Source of the DNA: Stenopsyche tienmushanensis
Taxonomy: Eukaryota; Arthropoda; Insecta; Trichoptera; Stenopsychidae
Assembly (NCBI GenBank): GCA_008973525.1
Contig: WACJ01000124.1
Coordinates: forward strand, 124,001-188,000
DNA length: 64,000 nt
Direction of reading: 5' to 3'
The position numbers and the translations under genes were made by a program. Below are positions 34,501-46,719 of this stretch, one piece after another. Numbering within the stretch: position 1 is the stretch's first letter; every line of letters starts with the position of its first letter. Below the pieces are notes generated by a model. The model searched no databases and had not been told where the DNA came from. It worked only from the letters and a program-made list of their open reading frames with translations.

Positions 34501-37080
34501 ATTTCCGATCACATAAAATATATATTTAGAATTGCATTTCAGGGTATATAAAAAGGAATAAACTGTAGAGTATTTAAACCCTTTCCACTCGTAAATCGAC
34601 ATTATGTCGCCAAATGCATTTCGACTCCCACTGGTGTATGTTGACATTATGAGGCCAAGATTATAAACTCGTGCATATATCATATATTATGTTCTATTCA
34701 TTATTCTTTTTTTAAACTAAATTTCAAGTATGAAGCCTGTAAATTCCGCAAAATTAATTACAAGCTGGCACTATCCATAACATTAAAAAATCGAGTGGAA
34801 AAGGTCAATACCATTAAATTTGTTTTTTAAAAAACACGAGATTCTTTATATGTAATCATATGTTTTAGATCTTTAGCTTTAATTTATACGCCTTATTGCA
34901 TTACTGACTATTTTCAATGTTAAATTCTCATCATATTGTCGTCAGCTTTGGTTATTTACCTTACTGGATTATATACTTTCAGGCATATTGACTAGAGCTT
35001 TGTTCTCATTATAATACTAACGAATAAGGTTATTAAACAAAAATGGCATAAAAGTGATTTTATGTTAAATATTTCCTAGAATAATAGAAAACTAGTAAAC
35101 ATGGCAAGAATAAGCCGGAATTATAAATTCAATAACCACAACTATCCGCTAAAAGGCTTTGGTGTCAATGTGTCCACTGTAACAATGAGAGCGAAGTTGT
35201 TTGAATCTTGTTTAAACGCAGATCGACTAAATCATGAGCGTAAAATACACCAGCAATGAAAACCAAAAACCGTGAAGTGGCATAAAATCATAAAATCGTC
35301 GAAGATTTGGCAGATATTAGAAAATTTGATGGCTGAACTGTTTATATTTCTCTTTTAATGATGCAAGAAAGTAGTTTTCAAAACTATATATTTACAAAAG
35401 TGTAGGAATGTCTATTTTGATGTGTAGTGTGATGGAAAGCAAATATCCAGAAATATTGTGCATTGTGCGAGAAACAATAAAGTAAGATTTCTATTAAAAA
35501 ATGTTAAAAAAATATTGTAATGACACTCGTTTTATAGCATAGTGATCAACTAAATATTGAGAACAACAGCTGAAAGTTCAACACGGTCAGATAATAGTTA
35601 TATTAAAAGCCAATACAGCTTTGTTTTAGTTAAACATTCTTTCAAAACAACCTAGCGGTAGAACGATTGAGATTTTTTACCATAATCAAATTAATTTTAT
35701 TCTGATATTGTTTAGCTGTATTAAAACGCTTTAATCAGTAGGATGAAGAAAGTAAATTCAATGAGATCAAATTGTAGTTATAATGGCAGCAAAACCCTTA
35801 ATTTGGCAATAATTGTTGAAAACTGGTGAAAAATAATATGAAGCGAAAACAAAGAGAAAACTTCATCAAAAGAAAAGCAACGAAGGAGAACAAAGAAGCA
35901 CATGTTCAATTTTAATTAATTATGAACAGAAAGAGCTAATTTATTACATTTTTAAGTAAATAAACATGCCGTTGATGTTTTATGTAAACTGACATAATGT
36001 GAATGTTGTTTATGAATTCGGCGCGTTCGAAAATGTAGTCGAAAACAATTTTAGCATTCGCTTCGAAAATATTCGGTGGCGTCCGTCAGAATACGAGGTG
36101 ATAAAAGTGTCGGTTTATGCAAATCGCGAAAAAATATATATGACGGCTTTTTGGATTCTAACCGACGATATTGATACGAAATGCCTCACAACCAGTCAGT
36201 CGGTCATAAATCATACACCAACGAGATTTATTGGGTAAAAAACGTATTTCAATAAGGCGAGCCCCTTCCTTCTCGGACTATTACTTTGTATTTGTCAAAA
36301 GTTGTTCTTTTAAGTGGATGTCGAATAACGAAATAACGGATTTGATCATTTCCACAAGAATAAATAATACGAACTATCAAAAAGTCAACAGGACACTTCG
36401 AAGAAAATGTGCAAGAAGAAAATTGTTCCATTGACTGGCTCCATTTTCAAAGGCTGTCTTTTGTAGTTGACAAGCGAGCAATTCAAATCTGTCAACCTTC
36501 ATTCGGAACGGAAAGATGCTTCAGGCTAAAATGAAGGTTGGCAGGTACCAACCCTATTTTGACCGGGAGCAACCATCCGTTTAACCACATGTCAGGATTT
36601 CCTTACTCGTTGTTAAAATTTGACTTACCCATTGGCAAGACAATTGTTTCAACGATTGTTTGAAGAAATAAATCATGTTGAAAATGAGGACAAACATATT
36701 ACCAGTGAGCTTAAATCAATAAATACCCCTTTAGAACTGCAATAAAATACGATTTTTGATAGTATATTCAATATAATTGTTAAATTTACGAAGTTGAACA
36801 ATACTTTTTAATATGGTCTCATCGTAACGTTTAGTATTTTTGCTATTTTATTTATTTAAGCCATAAGTTCATTAATGTTGGATGTCAGTAATGTTGGATC
36901 AGATCAGACTGCACAAAAATATTTAAAATCAATCTTATTGATCGTAGTATCTAAATAATTACAAATATTTCTGATTAGAAATAGAAAAAAACGGTATCAA
37001 TTCAACGTATTTATATATATATATATTTTATTTCCATAAGAAAAATTAGTTATTTAAAATACAGTTTTATTTATATTATC
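31501..37080. other. AT-rich DNA without recognised genes
   Basis: Two consecutive plus-strand frames at 35999-36238 and 36231-36434 overlap slightly and are less repetitive than most, but no motif or splice context supports them. A short (TA)n tract lies near 37012-37026. Otherwise nothing is seen. Confidence 0.4.
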
Positions 37081-37175
37081 TAATGAATTGAAAATGAATC
37101 TAGATTTGGAGGTATTGTTTCTTCATTACCACCATCCATAGGGGTTGGAGATAAATTTTCTCATCTCATCATTTA

Positions 37176-37420
37176 CTAATTGTTTAAAAATATTTCCTTC
37201 TCCAACTCCGCATTCAATGGACGAGACGACGGCACTAGCATACCCAGAAATTGACTACCAATTTTATCGAAAATTAAGGCACCAATAACCAAACAAAAAA
37301 TCTGAAAGTGCACACAATCTACCATGAAGCAACGGCAATACATAGACCAACATCGCACATTGGCAGCACTGGGCGGAGGATGCTTACAAGAAGCATTATT
37401 AAGGCGCCGGCAGTTATTCC
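37176..37420 (-). other. Interrupted membrane-protein-like frames, unrecognised
   Basis: Two overlapping minus-strand frames (about 37419-37290 and 37358-37176) encode hydrophobic segments (GITAGALIMLLVSI, then FQIFCLVIGALIF). They could join by a single frameshift. The block is GC-richer than its flanks. It may be a decayed retrocopy or a transposon piece; I cannot assign a family. Confidence 0.2.
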
Positions 37421-37440
37421 GCGTCCAAGAGTGCGACAGG

Positions 37441-40400
37441 AGACTCGAAATATCAGTTTTCTCCGTTTTTCAGTGTAATTAAAAATATATTAAATCATTC
37501 CAATAAACTGAATTAAAATACATACACTTTATATCTTTAAGTTTGGCATAGCAACGCATGCTAGGTATTCGCTAATATTTTATAAAAAACATATTTTTGT
37601 GATTCTGTATTAATTTGTTTTTTTTAAATAAATAATAAAAATATTTTGAAAGCTTAATTACGTTTATATGGAAGTTTATAATCGTTATTATACGAGGATT
37701 AAGAGTAAAGAAATATTCACTCTCACTAATTTTCGTGTATAATTGGATACATTTATTGAACTTGTTGCTATTTTAGCAAACTGTTAACTAGTCATATATT
37801 ATTAAAGCTCTGTGTCTGTTTGTGAATATGAATATAATTATGCCATATATAGGAGTGTTTTTTTTGAGTCTTAATGAACGAATATCTTAACATCAAATAT
37901 TGTTCTTAAATATGATTCATATATTGATTATATTTTTATGGCTAATGTAACATGTTGAAGTATATGTAGATGTTGAATAGTTGAAGTAGCTTAAAAATGT
38001 AATATTAAATATATCTTCTGAGCGGAGATTTAAGCGTCTCCTTTTTAGCAGAGCTTCATGATATGGTCGATTAACGTAAAGCCCTGAGACATGATCTTCA
38101 TTGTGAGAGTCCTTATCGGTTCAACTTCTTCGGTGCTTAACACCTTTCTATTGTTCTCGTCAAGGGTCAAATCTTCATTGTTCAGAACTTCCCGGTGCGA
38201 ATTTCTTCGTTCATATTTTCTTCTTGGAAAATATAAAGAGATGCGTATTAAAAATGTCAATCGCTTAAGATTTTCATTGATAAAAAATACAATTTAAGCC
38301 GCATGACAAAAATGAGAGCTCCCTCGTATAATAGATGTATGCAAAAAAAAAACAAAAAAGAACGAGCTTGAAAAGTCAGGAAGAGGGTGGTTTTGAATTT
38401 GTCTGTCAACCTTTAGTCTACTTTGCATACAAATATCACGCCTACCCCACACATTTAATTCTCCTATGTATCCCGCTTGAAACACTGGCCCGGATAAAGT
38501 TTTTAAAGCTCAGCTAAGGGTTACAAAAATATTTTAAAATATACTTCGGGGTGTCGGACCCCATGTTTAAATTACAAATATAGAATATGCTCCACGAAAT
38601 TAGAATGCTTCGAGAATATTTAAGGGCGAATCTTAATAGAAACGCATTTGTATGTTAAATAATAAAATTTAAATAGATTTAAGCTGTGCTACAGCGGAGT
38701 TTGAGAAACTTGGAAAATACTCTTGCTGTATTTATTAGCTTTAATATGCGCAAAAATTAAAATAATAAGGACGTAGGATGGCTCCAAGTGTAAAGTCTCA
38801 TGAAATTGAATGTGAATAAATATTATGAAAATAATGTATTTAATTAAAATTCATTTGAAAATAAAATATTAATATAAAGTACTCTTGTATACACATGTAA
38901 TAATATTGAAAAAAATATTTCTCGCAAAACCAAGAGTCGTTTTTAATACTTCTCTAAGCTCTTAGGAACTAAATATGTATACATTGGTATAAAAATTTAG
39001 GTTGTTCAAAAAAATAACAATTTTTTTTTAAACATTAATTTAAAGTATTAAAAATATAATCTACTTTACAAATCCTTGAAACTTATTAAAATAATTTAAT
39101 ATTTAGAGAAAATTTACAGACTGCTAAAATTAAAAAGTTCGTTAATATTTGAGTCCAAATTATTTTCAGTCTTCTCAGTTAACTGAAAAAAAAATGCTCA
39201 GTGAATCGAATTCCTTTATATTAATCATAGATTTTGGCAACTATGACATCTCCTGTGAATTGTTCTTAATCAAGTGAATAATAAATATTATAATCATTTA
39301 AATTTTGAAAACATTCACATTCTTATGAATTTACTTAATTTATAATATGAGTATTTTTTTGATCTCTAAACGAAACAAATCTTTTATTGTAATTGTTCCT
39401 TAGCTTTCTATTCAAATAATATTTACATTATCGTTACGACTGGGTAATATGAGACTTTTTTAATAATGAATAGTGGATAATACTCCATAGAAAATATTTA
39501 CTTATTTTTCTTCCCTTATGTAAATTCATATAACTCCAGATTTTTTTATATGAAGAAAGTTTTCATTTTTTCTCTTGTAGTAATATTATTTACTCACTAA
39601 TTATGGTACTAAATAGCATTTTCAACTGTTTTAAATATTACGTCTATTAGTACCTGAAAGTCCATTATTAATTATGTTGAATATTTTGCATTAAAATGAT
39701 GTCTTTTGTATTGTTTTTAAAGTCGAAATCTTTTCATTAGTTAATCCATTTTAAAGGTAATAATTTATGGTCGTCATGTTAATAGTTTATTTGATTATCG
39801 GAAAATCTAACTAAGATTCTTAACGCTTTGTTATAATCTTAGCAAATAGTTTGTAGAAAACCGAAAGGAGAATAATGAGTTGGTAATTCTTCAAATATGG
39901 AAAAAGTCTTGTGGAATATAATTTATATTAACTTTTCAAAATTGTATATTAATAATGAAAGTAATATAACGTTCATTTAAAAAAAAGAAAATAAAAATAT
40001 TTTGTACTATTTTGGCATATTAAATAGGTTATAATGCTAAAAGTGTAAAGAATATTAACTAAGATAGAAATAGTATTTAACAGGTTAAATCTATATTCAA
40101 AAATATTCACTTCGAAATCCAGCTTCTTGCAATTCTTTAGTCTTGTATCCGCACAAACTGTCCGAGTATATAAACCCAATATTATTGTATTGTTCAATAT
40201 AGCCTCCCAGCATAGTCCACCGAAAACCAATCGCTTGGTAAAGTATTGTACATAACAACATATCGACGATTGCTATGCATTGTTTATCTTAATAATCACC
40301 AGATCAATATACGCCAATGTTTACAGAAAAAATACTTGTACTAATTCAAAAATATTCACAAAAGTACGCATAGCAACTCTTCTAAGTTTCATCGCTATCA

Positions 40401-40790
40401 GATGAACGGTAAAAGAACGCATACGGGACAAACCAACAGTTCACAAACAGACATACATTTTTATATATATAGAAGATAGATAAGCATTAAAAGTTACAAT
40501 TTCGGAAATATAAGATGCAAATAGTAAATACCAGAAGCTTAATTTATATTTCATACACCGTATATTAATATTATGACAGTTTATTTTATTATGATTTCTA
40601 TGAATATTCTTTCGAAGACAATTGAAATCACTTTGATTAGAAAGTAATATTTCAATTTATCTGTTATTTATCAAGTGGAAAATATTAAATAAAAATAGAT
40701 TAATTAGCTTTGAGATGTTAAGTCTATTTCACACAGGCTTTGAATCTTCAATGATTTTGCTTAGCTTTTTTCGAGCTTTGAGCTTTCTAC
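37441..40790. other. AT-rich DNA, nothing recognised
   Basis: No convincing frame or repeat. Confidence 0.4.
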
Positions 40791-40836
40791 AAATTTGGAG
40801 TCTTACCCTTGTTATTCTCATCCGAGAGTTGGAGGG

Positions 40837-41073
40837 ATGACGCAATCGATACGTTTGATTTGTCTGTTTTGCTTGATCTGCACAGCTCTCTCCTATCGGG
40901 AATTATTTTTACGTAATGGAATTATCCGTATTTGTAGGCCGCAGTGTGAGTGTCAACACACACACAAAGCACCCGCAAGTAAAAAGCTCGTTATTAGTTT
41001 CAACAAAGAGTCTCTGTCACATCCCACAAATTATATGACATTCGAGGGATATAATTGGAATCTCGGATATTAG
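40837..41073 (+). CDS. Possible small secreted peptide or signal-peptide exon (very tentative)
   Basis: From ATG at 40837 the frame gives 78 residues starting with a short basic N-region and a hydrophobic core (LICLFCLICTALS) that would pass for a signal peptide. A Cys-rich CRPQCEC segment follows. A donor-like GTGAGTG lies at about 40945-40951, inside the CEC codons, so it could instead be a first coding exon. There is no homology that I recognise, and no promoter or acceptor evidence. Chance cannot be excluded. Confidence 0.2.
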   Translation: MTQSIRLICLFCLICTALSYRELFLRNGIIRICRPQCECQHTHKAPASKKLVISFNKESLSHPTNYMTFEGYNWNLGY

Positions 41074-41458
41074 ATTTCCTCAATATTAGTGATAAACATT
41101 TGATACTCCAGCCGGAAAGGTGTCATTTATCTTCCAACAGATGATCGTATATTTGTGAATGAATTTCATTTTGGGGCCTCGAGAGAGGCATTCCTCTGAT
41201 TTATTTCTATGGGAAACATCAATTACGTTATTGTATCTATGGAAAAATGTGAAGCTACTATATTTCGAGTTCGATTATCGAAAAATGAAAATAAAAACTA
41301 GTATAAAGAGGATCATTTTCATCGTGTTTAATTTGTAAAATACAAAAAGATGTTCTTCTAATAATTGAAAGGTTTAATACTTTGTTCATATTATGAGACT
41401 TCATTACTTGTATGAACGTGAGCCTCTAATGTTATTATTATATATTTTATTTTAGTAT

Positions 41459-41518
41459 AAATTTGACATTTTATAGTTTGAAAAATAGTTACTTTTCAAA
41501 CTATAAAATGTCAAATTT
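41459..41518. repeat. Perfect 26-bp inverted repeat with 8-base loop
   Basis: The left arm 41459-41484 (starting AAATTTGACATTTTATAG) is exactly mirrored by 41493-41518, with loop ATAGTTAC. A transcript would fold into a 60-nt hairpin. Pairing ends abruptly on the outside, with no flanking duplication seen. Confidence 0.95.
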
Positions 41519-41697
41519 TCTGGTATTTAACTACAATACTCCCAGAATTTTGCTCGAGAGACACCTTCCACGAAACACCCACGTAAATCAATTCTAATAG
41601 CATATGTAATTTGGGACGTATGCCCCGAATTTTTATGCTCTTTTAACGATAATTTAGTGATTTAATATATCGATGTGGGATTATACATATATTATAC

Positions 41698-42000
41698 CAG
41701 CGATTGACAATGTGTGGTCCGCGAGAAAATTTTGGTGATCCGCAAAGAAATCTGATATTGTTGTAATTTTTAAGATATTGAAAATCAAATAATAAAAACT
41801 GTGAAAAACTCATCGTTTTATTCAATTCAACTTGACGAATCTACTAATATTATAAACATTGCTCTGTTTTGCCAGGGTTGAGTATGAACAACAGTTACAT
41901 GTTTTGTTCACTTAATTTGCCAGATAGAACAACCAGCTTAGAGATTTTTGAAGCACTTAATAGTTCTTCAAAAATACTACTTCAATTCTATTCATAACTA
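41698..42000 (+). mobile_element. hAT-superfamily transposon remnant (left end plus transposase piece)
   Basis: The left end CAGCGATTGACAATGTGTGG leads into GTCCGCG and then GTGATCCGC, the style of terminal repeat of ZBED-like hAT elements. From about 41810 one frame reads FYSIQLDESTNI and NIALFCQG, the catalytic-Asp region of hAT transposases. A shifted frame then reads FCSLNLPDRTTSLEIFEALNS, the next conserved block. Frameshifts and stops follow. I could not find the right end, so the limit is set where similarity fades. An 8-bp candidate flank TATTATAC precedes the left end. Confidence 0.65.
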
Positions 42001-43300
42001 GAAAGAATATTTATTTTGTCACCAATGATTTCCTTAGGTAAGATAGTAAATGATAAGTTGTAATTGCATACGGTATTATAATTGTATAAGATTCGCATGT
42101 AGGATATTGTGCCGTCTCGTCGTTGATAGAAGAATGCGACTGAGTTCTTAAAAAAACATCAATATCAGTCTTTGATTGACCTGGGAATAGTTTTGATTTG
42201 AATACGTAATGTTAAATAACTGGAAACTTCAATTAAAGCTGTTTGTATAAACAGAATCATATTATTGCCAACGTCTCAAGAGTCTGTTAAGGTCTTTGGG
42301 TAAAACATTAATTGAGGATTTATTACTTTTTTCATGATTATAAGAATTAAGCTATTAGTTTATTTATATTAAGTTTTAAAAACGTATTTGTAGGTTATGT
42401 TAGAAATATTCACACCATATTACAGTCCCGCCTTCGGGTGCCAAAGAAAGACTTCATATTCCAAAATCGTTCGATTACATGTTAACATTCGATAACAACA
42501 TTAGGAAAAAACGAGCTGGGACTTACAGTGAATAATTTGATGCGAAGCTTTTTGATAAATGAGGTACACATCTCACGCGTCTTCTTTGATACGAGATATG
42601 TGATATTTCTCCTAAATAAAGTCAAAATTCACTCGACTTTTATCTCGAGTTACTTGTAGAGAGTAATGGCATCCAATTTTATAAAGATCCGTTTAAAATA
42701 GATCTCACGGTGATTGTCGTTCATATTTTAAGATAAATTCAATTTTTCACATGTTCATAACTAAATAAATATGAGGAATATCCTATTCTTCGCGTAACAC
42801 GTACACGTCGGGCTATATTTTGACAGTGAACATGAAGCGACCGCATATGCATTTGTCAGGCAGTTAGTTATGTGCTTAAATTATGCTTTTCATTTTGAGG
42901 TCATCCCTGTAATATATTATACAAATCTAATAATGCACGCTTTGCAAGAGCTCATTTTGTTAATCCATATTCAGTAGCACATTCATATGTAACCACACGT
43001 CCCTTGTGTAAATGAGAGATTGAGTTTGACACATATTAGGGTGGATTTAATAAAGCATGGATGCATGTACTGTTTAATTGTTAGCGGCGAGGGGTTAAAC
43101 GAGTTCTTTAATTCTTATACAGGGAAGAAATTTGAAAAATTATGACATTTTATGAAATCAGTCATCAAGTTTAAAATAATTCTATAGAAATTAAATTAAA
43201 TATGTTCACTTTGGGAAACTGCTCGATACATTTGATTTACGCGAGGAATGGCTTTCGATAGTATTAAAAAAATAAACAAGGCCCATAATAAATACATGTA
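42001..43300. other. AT-rich DNA, possibly further hAT remains
   Basis: The first 350 bp may still belong to the hAT relic, but no frame can be followed. The rest shows nothing. Confidence 0.35.
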
Positions 43301-43304
43301 CACT

Positions 43305-43380
43305 TGAGCCTCGTATAACACAGTTATATGGTTCCGCAAAAACGTAGTGTAATACAAATCTGTGTTATACAAGGTTTGAA
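43305..43380. mobile_element. Tigger/pogo-type terminal repeat (self-complementary)
   Basis: CCTCGTATAACACAG at 43309-43323 is mirrored by CTGTGTTATACAAGG at 43360-43374, matching at 14 of 15 bases. GTTCCGCAAAA lies between them. Internally folded ends of this style (CCTCGTATAAC...GTTCCG) are known from Tigger/pogo elements. No transposase is nearby. Confidence 0.5.
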
Positions 43381-46300
43381 GTTTATAGTACACAAAGTAC
43401 ATATTTGCAGGAAAAATGGTTACTTTCATAGACCATGTTATCAGATAATTTGTTAAGCTCTGTATTAAAATAAATTAAGAGTCGATATGTTGTGTAATAT
43501 TTATATGCATTGAAATATATTTCTAGCAATAAAACATATAATCATTCCTTGTTTTAATAGAATACTAAAATGGGAGGGGTTTTAATTATTTGTAGGGGTA
43601 GGGCAGGTATTAAAAACAACATCATTAATTTCGGATAGCATTGATATATTGATAACAAAGGAGAAGCGGTTTTAATGGTGGAATTCATTTATTTTTTGTT
43701 TCATCCTTCGCATGAATGGAAATTTTTTCCACCCTTATTTGAGATTGACCTCGAAATAGCGGATGAAAAAAAGTTGAATGAATACAGCTACATGAGTAGT
43801 CTTTGCTAGTGATTAGAAATAATTAGTGTCACAAAGAAATTAATGTTTTATTAGCAATATATCTGGTCCGGTTTTATATTTACCAAGGAAACAACAATCG
43901 CACACAGCCTCCTTTGTGATGTTATCTTCATTTGTAGCGCCATACGCACTCAGCGGTACATTGTTAGCGTTTTATTTATCGGCTGGCATTAATCAGAGCC
44001 TCTCACAATGTTTACGAACGACGTAAAAAGCATAATTACGAGCATCGCATTAAGAATATGTTAGATGGGTAGAAGAATAAAATATGAGAAGGTCACGAAA
44101 ATCTGACAAAAACGTGTCCGTGAACACGGCATCCACGTGTACCCGTGCCGTGTCAGTCGGAACATTATTTATGGAGGAAGTTTCCAAGGGTGGCGTATAA
44201 GATTTCCATCTTGCCTACATAGAAAACATGTTGATGCTATGAAACGAAAGACTTCAATGCTTGATTGACGTTTAACGCACTTTGGAAGTCGTTAGGGAGA
44301 ACTTTTACTAACCTTAAGCGGTCCCAGACGAAAAGGAAAATTTATTGATATCTGGAGCATTATTATATTTTTGACAACTTCAACGCTCTTGTTTGATTGA
44401 TATAAAACAATGCAAGTGAAATAATTATGTAAGCGTGGTAATGAAAGTCCATGTTACGGAACAAAATTAGACATAATATGAGGATTTTGCAGAACTTGAG
44501 GAACATAATTTAAACAATGCTATTTTTCCAATGCCACTGCAAATTTATTTTAACTTTTTTAAATAGTCATATTTTGTCTGTATTGCCGTAACTTTAATAT
44601 TGACTAGAAATAATATCTACTGAAATAGGATTTGGTTCACAAGCATACATAAAACTTATAGTTTTGAAGTCATCATGCCGGGAACGATCAATTAATCTAC
44701 TTTGAAAGGAATATGATTTTTTTTTATTCAAATTATTTTTGTTAGTTCTGGAATCGAATTCTTTATGTATTCAATATATGTAAGAAATTTTTGACATTTT
44801 TTCTGCATTGTACATATTATTTTTTTCCATAAACATAGGTTGAAAGCAATCTTCTATTACTGTGGAAATTTTTAATTTGAACAATAATTTTCCATAAATA
44901 TGACATTAATTTGTGCTGTCTAAGAATATATTTTTATTGTTTAATTAAGAAAAAAACATTTTTATAAACTTCACACAGAAATATTTGTTTTATACGTCAA
45001 TGTGAAAATGCCCATATTTCATAAAGCTTCCAAACAGGTCATTCGCGATTGTTTTTCCAATAAAAAGTGAACGGCATGAAATATTTATCGAGGGAATTAA
45101 AATGCGAGAGAGCTTTCCGTTGAACTTTAATAAAGACCCCTTTACGGAAGAACATTTTTCCTTGATCTTGGTAGTTTTTCGAAGGGCAAATTTTTACGCT
45201 ATGCAAATGAAGGAGGGAGTCCTCCATTGTCGCCTCGTAAATAATGCGAAAAAAAATCTTTATGAACTTATTATCGGTCAACTTTGGCTCTATATTTTAT
45301 TTACAGCCAAACAACAAAAGCAAATATCCGCTCAAAGAGGCCGAAACACGAACGACTTTTGAATTTTAATATTATTCCGCGGAAATGAAGGTAGCTATTC
45401 CATAGCTATGATATCAAATCATACTGTCGAGTTCGCTATAATCGTCCACCGGTTCATGACTGATTTTTTAAAAAAAAAAAGCTTTAATTTGCACAGGCGA
45501 GATTAAAAATGCTCAAAAATTATTGCTATTGTGAGGGGTGAAACTAATCGCTTTAAATTCATTTAAAGAGGGGTAGATCGTTAACATATGGAATTATTTG
45601 ATTTTTTCCTGGTTCATTTGTAGACTTTCTAAGCATAAATAGTGTAGGATTAAGGTATGCAAAATTAATAAATAACATTAAAGGTTAACCAATAACGTGC
45701 TAACATAATTTGAAACAAAATGGTAACTTATAAGAAGAATATTTTACTAAGCATGTATAGTTCTTTTTTTTTTTATCATATCCCTTTTCAGATATAAGGG
45801 ATTTTTCTAAGCATAAATACCTAGGTCTGGTATACGGCTGTCCATGTGAGAAGCATGCACGCATACGCTGTGTGTTTTTATTCGCACTGGAAACTGCACA
45901 CGTTTCAATTCGAATAGCATATCAGTCGGAATCATTGGGCCACAACCTCTTCTTGAAATATTTCATTTCAAACTGCAGCTCTGATGATATTATTCATTAT
46001 TTTTTTTTCACTAAAAACCTGATATAGTTGCTACATGTCGTGGCGGATTTATGAATTATAGGCACGCCAATTTTCAGTGCTAAAATATCCAATTTAAATA
46101 TATTTTTATATAGAACAAGTATTCGATTTTATACAGTGCCCGTGCTGTCCCTGCCTAAAAATAATATTTTTTTAAATCATCCCCTTACAAAAATACATAA
46201 TTTTTGTATGGGGATAATAATTACAAGGAAGATTATATCTAAAAAGGAATATTTAGGTAGAAGGGGAATTATGAATGAACTGCAAAATTATCGTAATTTT

Positions 46301-46719
46301 TGTTGCAAATCATTTACGAATCAGTTACTGTTAGTATGATAAAAATGTTTTCACATAGCCAAGATTTGAATTCGAATCTTTGTAATAATAAAAATGTAGT
46401 CAGAAAAATTGTCGCCTGATCAAAATGTAAGTGAACAGAATCAATTAATAATATTGATTAAATAATTGCTATTGTTTGGGGTTTGAAAATTTTTACGTTG
46501 TATATTAACAATTTGCAATTTTTCAAAATGCAATGATTCTTAAGATTGAGAAAATTTAATTTATTTACATTTCATCTACTGCAGTTGTCAATTTAGATAT
46601 TTCTGTTATATCCTTATTCTTTCCCTGGTGTTCAAGATTTAAACTATTTAATTTTTCACAAATATTAGAAGAAAATGTCATGTTAATTTATATAAACTGT
46701 TTCGAATTTTCGGACGCGT
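43381..46719. other. AT-rich DNA with one GC-rich patch at 44110-44165
   Basis: The patch holds 8-bp inverted arms ACACGGCA (44124-44131) and TGCCGTGT (44146-44153) around a CACGTG E-box (44134-44139), a plausible factor-binding cluster. TTTCTAAGCATAAATA occurs at about 45627 and again near 45807, with a weaker third form near 45750. The overlapping frames at 45039-45362 look like chance. Confidence 0.4.

Noticed and set aside
43201..43429. 77-codon minus frame across the Tigger-like terminal repeat
   Set aside because: Reads through an inverted repeat and shows no domain.
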